From assembly GCA_001986395.2 (NCBI GenBank), contig MQVO02000029.1, forward strand, positions 298,421 through 362,420: 64,000 nucleotides of DNA. The letters are read 5' to 3'. The notes below the pieces were generated by a model. That model was not told where the DNA came from. It saw only the letters and a list, made by a program, of their open reading frames with translations, and ran no database searches. The stretch is from Irpex lacteus. Taxonomy: Eukaryota > Basidiomycota > Agaricomycetes > Polyporales > Irpicaceae. Shown here in pieces: positions 58,531-64,000 of this stretch; the first letter of the stretch is position 1; each line of letters starts with the position of its first letter. The translations under genes were made by a program, and so were the position numbers.

Positions 58531-60090
58531 ATGGCGGAAATATACTCTGTCGAACGCATCTTCGCATTCCCGAAGTCAGTCAATTGCCTTCGATTTGGGC
58601 CGCTTGGAGATTTGCTAGCTATTGGAGGAGACGACGGCGTTGTAACGCTGATAGACTTTGTACTGGGAACGACCAAATTCCGTTGGGTAGCGGTTGCACC
58701 CGTCACGGCTCTTCATTGGCAGGCCCCTACGATCTTATTTGCGGGATATGGGGATGGCAGCATAGCACGTCTTGACGTCGCGATGACCGACGGAGACCAC
58801 GTACGGCTTTTCATGGGCTATATATGGCCATCAGTACTCACATCCTGTTCGCATAGATTGCATCGCGACGTACGCATCCTCTTGGTGCTCAGGGAGTTGT
58901 TGAGCATCTCGACTACAACGAGAACACTCGGTGTCTCGCCGTTGCTCTGGAGAAAGGCGTCGTAATATGCTATATATCACCAACAGGTAAGCCTTTCCTC
59001 CGTTTTTGCACGAATACTCCATCATTAACTCAAGGAAGGGTCCTGGGATCTCATGAAACAACTACCGCTTCCAGAGCCTATTCATGGCTTCAAGAATGAT
59101 ATTCAGCCGCGTTCGGTTCACTTTACGCCCGATGGAAAGGCTGCTATCGTTTCCTATCTTTCACACGGGATTTGGTATGTTATATCTCTGTCTCGTAGCC
59201 AAGAAGAATAACGATGCTATGGTCATGGTGGAAGGTGTTGGAACGTGGAAACCGGAGAGAATCTCTGGAAGATTATGCCCCGCACACCTCTGTGAGACGA
59301 TTTTCGGACGATGACAAGATTACGCACTCTAATAATTTCACAGGGGAAGGACCGCTGCCTCCGCAGATCGCAATGTTATTGTTGCGAGTAACCTTTACAA
59401 CGGGTTTGACTGCTACAGTACAATCACGCGTTCACTAGTTCATACATTCCGCACACGCATCACCCATAATGTTCCGTTACCCATCGAGTTCATTCATGAC
59501 AGTGCCGCCTTACTGTTCGGTAGCTCCTGTGGAGATGTCACATTATGGGAGCTGGAGTCGCATAACTGGGTGGACAGCCTTCGTCACGCAGGTCAGTCTT
59601 TGGTAGGCCGTGTCTTAGCGGGCAACTGATACAACACTCCCCTTCTATGTAGATGAAGATATCATACAGGCGCTGGTATGCTACAGTGTTAAATATCTTG
59701 TCCATGGTCACTGATATTGACTTTAGGCCTATACGGAGGTTGGGGATCGTCGTTATATAGCAACAGGCGTTTCCGAACCAATTGAACAGGCTCGTGTGTG
59801 CATATGGTCGTCGGCAAGGCCTAAGAGCATGACTGTAGCAATCCCTACCGTGACAGCTTCTCGTCGAAAGGTTCGTTACTCACCACGTACACTCTCGAAT
59901 GCGGTGCCGTACTGAATCAATGTTAACAAAGGTCAAGATCGGCAATCTATACATTATACTGAGCGCCATCGCAATCATCGTCGCAATGGTATACGCGATG
60001 GCTTCGGACAAGCCGTCCTGGAACACCGCGGAAATGGTTAGTGCCGGTTTGGTGTCCGTCCTGTGCAGCGTACTCATACATTCCGCCTAA
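58531..60090 (+). CDS. WD40-repeat protein with C-terminal transmembrane segments
   Basis: Eight exons (58531-58800, 58893-58986, 59039-59174, 59235-59291, 59344-59591, 59653-59675, 59727-59870, 59932-60090) give 376 residues; exon 6 has only 23 nt. WD40-type blades are seen as VNCLRFGPLGDLLAIGGDDG, ALHWQAPTILFAGYGDG, SVHFTPDGKAAIVSYLSHG, CWNVETGENLW and FGSSCGDVTLWELESHNW, so about five to six blades. The last exon adds two hydrophobic helices (LYIILSAIAIIVAMVYAMA and AGLVSVLCSVLIHSA), an unusual end for a WD40 protein. Intron 1 (91 nt) skips a stretch that could also code (HPVRIDCIA), where a stop would follow; the true junction is uncertain. The role is unknown, probably a membrane-anchored scaffold. 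Confidence 0.68.
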
Positions 60091-60441
60091 CAGCTAGAGT
60101 ACTATAGCAGACAACTCCCTCGTCCAGCTCGTCATCTTACCGCTACGCTGGCCGCATGGGTAGCGGACCGAGTTTCCCCTCAACAACAATCGACAGAGAC
60201 GTCGTCGACCTGACGAAACCGCCTTCATCATAGCATGCATCCTGTTGATCAGATGTATTCTCGTATAAACTTTGCTATCATTATAAGCTGCGTGTCCAGT
60301 CAGTATCCGTCGTTTTAGGCTTGTATTTCTGTGGGCTGCCAGGTGCTGCTGTGTAAACACCGGCAAGCCGTACTCACACGGAATCGTTAAATATTCCATG
60401 TTTTCACCAGTTTCCTATCGCTGTTCCCTTGTGTTGTTCCC

Positions 60442-63400
60442 TTGAAATCCAGCCCGTGTGCAGTTGGTTGTGGCTCGGGGTCTGTGACCCGTGATCCGTG
60501 GTTGCACATGCATCAAGACAGCTCGGACTCCGATGGCTTACTCCGTTTTCGAACTCAGGAGATGATAAGTAAGCTTCAGCACAACACAAGAAACTTCAAA
60601 ACCCGCCACTTTTATTACATGTCCATTACCCATATACTTCTCCTTCTAGTCTGGTTATGGACGAATCTCGCTACACTTCCAGTCGTAGCACCAAGCATCG
60701 GCGCCGACAAACCGAGAGGCTGTTACGGGCCTTCGAACAACAAGCCCTTCGCGATCAAAGCGATCCTCGTACTGGCACCAGTGACCACGACAATCGTAAG
60801 TTGCTGCTATATGACACAGGTTATCATGTAGTCTAACTTCGCTTGCTTACAGCACGCGCCCTTGCATCTCGATCGGACCACGTCGAACTTGAGGATGAAC
60901 ATGCTAACTCTATGATCGACTTTCACTTCCTCTCGCGAGAGCTCGCTAGTAAGATCGGCGGATTTCGTCCGCAGCTATCCGAGTTGGTGTTCTCGGTCGA
61001 CCCCTCAAGCACAAGAACCACGGATGGACAGCCGCCAGAACGTATTGGCCCTCGTTCTGCACAGGAGATCACAACTTTCAATTCCGGCCAATTCTCTCTT
61101 CGACTCGACGATGCCTTCAATAGGGCAACTCTTCAACACGAGGCATACCTATTTCGTACCATTGGTGAACTTGAGCGAAGTCAAACTCCTTTGCTGCCCG
61201 AGTCTCAAAGGCTGCGCGGACGACTACTTCAACAGCTCTATTCCGAATTGGAACGGTTGGAGGCGATGAAAAGTGACGAATGGAATTTGCGAAGATCACG
61301 ACCAAGTCCTCAAGACTCTCGTTTCTTCGATACTGGTCAGTCCTCTTACGTTTACTCATGTCGTCTTCTCACTCTTACTATCAATTATGATCTGTAGTGC
61401 CTTTCCTCCCAGAGGCCCGTTCCCCCTCGCACCATCCGCCTAGTTCGCGTCTCATTACTTCTTGTAAAGTGATAGCGCTTCTATTCCACCTACTCCTTGG
61501 CATATCCCATCGACACAGCCGCCTTCTTCTCGCGGCAATGCGAACGATCATGCGTCTGACCGTGATTTTCATGTCAAGTCGGGCATCTTCTGAGCCGGTA
61601 TCTATCCCCCGAATTCCCCACCATCGCGGACGCCGTCTTCCACTTCTCCCCCTCTCTATGAACCGTGGAGGGAGGTTCCCAAAGACATTCGCCCGGTAGT
61701 GAAGGAGTTTAGATTGGACCCGGCGATCAGGGCATTCACATGCTGCCCATCTTGCTTCGCATTGTACGACCAGGCACGCTGTCCTCCTACTTGCACCTAT
61801 CAAGAAACACCTGCAAGTATGCCCTGCGGTTCTAAGTTGTGGCGAAAGCGCACCATCGCTGGGCGTGAGCACCAATATCCAGCTCTGGAATACCATCATC
61901 AGTCTCTGAAGAGCTGGCTGGGACGTTTCCTCTGTCGACCAGGGATCGAAAACCAGCTTGAGAAGGCCGATGTTTCCTCTGAAACGCCAGGGGTTTGGAC
62001 TGACTTCTGGGACGGTACAGCCATACGGAATCTTCGCGGTCCTGCAGGCCACAACACGCTATACATGGACACCTCGACTGCGCATCCACACACACTCCGT
62101 TTGGTATACGCGCTCACTGGAGATAGCTTTAATCCCTTCCAATCCAAGCCTGGCAAAGGCTCTGTCTCGACGACTGGCTTATACTTGGTCTGCTTGAATC
62201 TGCCTCCACATCTGCGGTATCTACCTGAAAACGTATATTTCGTAGGTGCAGTACCCGGAAAGCCCTCGCTACAGCAGATGAACCACTTTCTTTCCCTCAT
62301 TGTCGACGATTTCTTACCATTTTGGCAAAACGGGGTATTTTTCTCTCGCACCGCCAAACACGATTCAGGGCGATGGGTTAATGCAGCTATCATTCCCTTG
62401 ATTGCGGATTTGCCAGCAGCGCGCCAGATGGCGGGTTTTGGAGGCCACAATATGACGTTCTTCTGCAGCTACTGCCATCTAAAGCTTGAAGACATGGAAG
62501 AGCTCGATGTATCTCGTTGGTCTTCGCGAACATATACGGAGCACCTGAGACATGCCAGGGAGTGGAGAGATGCACCCAACACCCATGTGAGAGAGAGGCT
62601 TTTCTCCCAGACCGGAATTCGCTGGACAGAACTACTCCGTCTTCCGTATTGGATCCCGTTCCTTTTCACCGCCTTGGATTTGATGCATAACCACTACCTT
62701 GGTCTCGTAGAAGATCATTGTCGCAACACTTGGGGCATGAGTCTTACTGTTGAAGACGGAGACGGGCTTCAACCATCCACAAAGAGAAGCACCGCCTATG
62801 CCAAGCCGGGATACCATGCAGAAGGCAACTCATGACCTGATCACGGACCGAGAGACAACTAGACTCGTACCGAAAAGCAGTGCTTTGGTATCTGTGCTTG
62901 GAGCGCGGGTTGCGTCGAGCGAGTACGAAAGCGAGGATGATCAAGGAGCTCCTGAACTGGGTAAGTCACTCATGACGTATATTTTGCTCATGCACATACT
63001 AACGCGTGTCCTGACAAGCGGCGCCGTGAACGATTACCCACCAACACCCTTGAACACGAACGTGAAACCGTGGCTATACAAGCTCAAGGCACCTTCTGCC
63101 GCCGCTTCCCCGAGCGGTTTACACCCCCCTCAATCTCCCGCTCAGCCTGCTATCGCTTCCTCCAGCATCTCAGCTCATGCTCGCTCTCAACCATCGTCTA
63201 ATACTACCATCGCTACCTCCAACGTCGCAAGTCCCTCTCAACAATCCGAACGAACTGCCGCATATGCATCGATAGCCCATCTACCTCCTGAGCTCGAGCC
63301 CCACCGCGCTAACGTGTCTAATGGTGAGCGACTGCTCGAAGGAGGCTCCACGAGCGTCAGTAGTATTGTGAGGATCGGAAAACCAGCGTTACAGTATCTG

Positions 63401-64000
63401 TGTCAGTTTTATTCGCTGGACAGTACGGGCTCTCGAGCGGACATGGCCAGTCGCCTGATATCTCAGGTATTTATGCCGGTCAAGTAATATCTGTGATTTT
63501 ACTAACCTTTTAACGCTACAGAGGCTTGAGAATCGCGTTAGTACACAAACCCGGAACCAGCACCAAGGGGGGCAACTCGTCAGCGTCAAGAAAGCACCCG
63601 TGATCAGGCAGTACAACCTGTACGTGAACTTGCACGGGAGAACGTGACTGATATACGTCATGGGGTGCGTGTCCTTCGTCGTGCATTAGGCAGCTACACA
63701 CTCATGAAGTCCTTTAGCAGCCCCTTCTTCACCCTCGATCTAACCCACACCTGCCCACACCTGCCCATGGAATACCTTCGGTGCCCACGAGAGAGTATCG
63801 GATGTTCAGCCACCTCCCACTCTTCAAGTTTCCGAGAGAGCACGCACAAACGTGTTGGGCTCGACGACTCTTGCGATTATCCATGCCGATGCGGAACGTA
63901 CGGAGCTGCCTCCTTGGGTTGCTCGCGGACCGAAGGATTTGGAACTACAAAGCGCGGGAAGCTTTCCGCCGATCAGTGGAGAACTATATGCACCGTCCAC
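60442..64000 (+). mobile_element. CACTA-like (CMC) DNA transposon, Tnp2 type, runs off the window
   Basis: From about 60.44 kb to the end, rightward open frames resemble the Tnp2 transposase elements abundant in Agaricomycetes. The order is: a Cys-containing N-terminal stretch at about 60470 (AVGCGSGSVTRDPW), a charged region (60850-61340), the transposase core (61700-62770), a SAP-like segment at about 63370-63460 (GKPALQYLCQFYSLDSTG then SRADMASRL), and near the end GTTKRGKLSADQWRTICTVH. The frame changes several times, at about 62750 and about 63930, where no intron fits well. The copy may be degraded. The left terminal inverted repeat and target duplication were not identified; the right end lies beyond the window. 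Confidence 0.8.
61700..62770 (+). CDS. Tnp2-type transposase core (partial, possibly frameshifted)
   Basis: An uninterrupted frame with the family landmarks in order: LDPAIRAFTCCPSCFALYD with a second Cys pair (zinc-binding), ETPASMPCGSKLWRKR, WTDFWDGTAIR, GSVSTTGLYLVCLNLPPHLR, YFVGAVPGKPSLQQMNHFL, IIPLIADLPAARQMAGFGGH, FFCSYCHLKLEDM, TGIRWTELLRLPYW and FTALDLMHNHYLG. The D-x-M-H-N segment is the best conserved catalytic-type region of Tnp2. The frame stays open past 62770 to a stop near 62835, but the likely continuation is in another frame from about 62750. CACTA transposases cut and paste the element through terminal repeats. Upstream exons are unclear, so this is only the core of the protein. 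Confidence 0.85.

Noticed and set aside
61381..62052. 223-aa minus-strand frame
   Set aside because: Lies antisense to the Tnp2 transposase core, rich in Arg and Cys, typical of a shadow frame.
1..64000. CRISPR arrays, bacterial operators, riboswitches
   Set aside because: No spaced direct repeats of suitable size; the window is clearly eukaryotic with spliceosomal introns.
1..64000. tRNA genes
   Set aside because: Looked for GGTTCGANNCC and its complement; near matches (for example around 32350 and 46515) lack a partner A-box and cloverleaf stems.

Overview
The window looks like nuclear DNA of a filamentous basidiomycete, most likely an Agaricomycete. Genes are densely packed and split by many short (about 48-70 nt) GT-AG introns with CTAAC/CTGAC-like branch points. 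Several products are typical of mushroom-forming or wood-decay fungi: a secreted GH5 beta-mannanase, a serine/threonine-rich RlpA-like secreted protein, an AIM6-like phosphodiesterase and a Tnp2-type transposase. I found no bacterial operon, CRISPR array or convincing tRNA. All assignments come from reading the sequence; no database search was run.

Region 1 (1-31.9 kb) is mostly conserved cell biology: the 3' end of PEX14, a GRIP-domain golgin, the ribosome-assembly factor IPI1/TEX10, the mannanase, a first copy of a small orphan family, an ERI1-like exonuclease, an NPC2-like lipid transfer protein, a four-helix membrane protein, the RlpA-like protein, eIF3h, a CDF zinc transporter, a probable Mediator subunit 5, an F-box/LRR-like protein, the second orphan paralogue, AIM6 and mitochondrial ribosomal protein bL17m. 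Several pairs are divergent and share 350-700 bp promoters (IPI1/mannanase, NPC2/tetraspan, eIF3h/CDF). Others are convergent and nearly touch (CDF/Med5, AIM6/bL17m).

Region 2 (32.4-43.1 kb) continues with mitochondrial acyl carrier protein, ribosomal protein uL13, a triple-KH RNA-binding protein, a NUFIP1-like snoRNP assembly factor and a large M16 metallopeptidase.

Region 3 (43.1-60.1 kb) is gene-poor and accessory. It holds a decayed aquaporin, a single-pass membrane orphan, a possible RPA3-like OB-fold protein, an F-box/LRR-like gene with a damaged 5' end, several hypothetical genes and a WD40 protein with a C-terminal membrane domain.

Region 4 (about 60.4-64 kb) is a CACTA-like (Tnp2) transposon that runs off the right edge and shows frame changes suggesting decay.

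The most unusual items are a pair of 119-129 aa orphan paralogues 16 kb apart with conserved motifs, the aquaporin relic, and several odd splice structures: a GC-AG intron, 13-nt and 23-nt internal exons, an 8-nt terminal exon, and an intron that splits the catalytic HxxEH codon of the peptidase.
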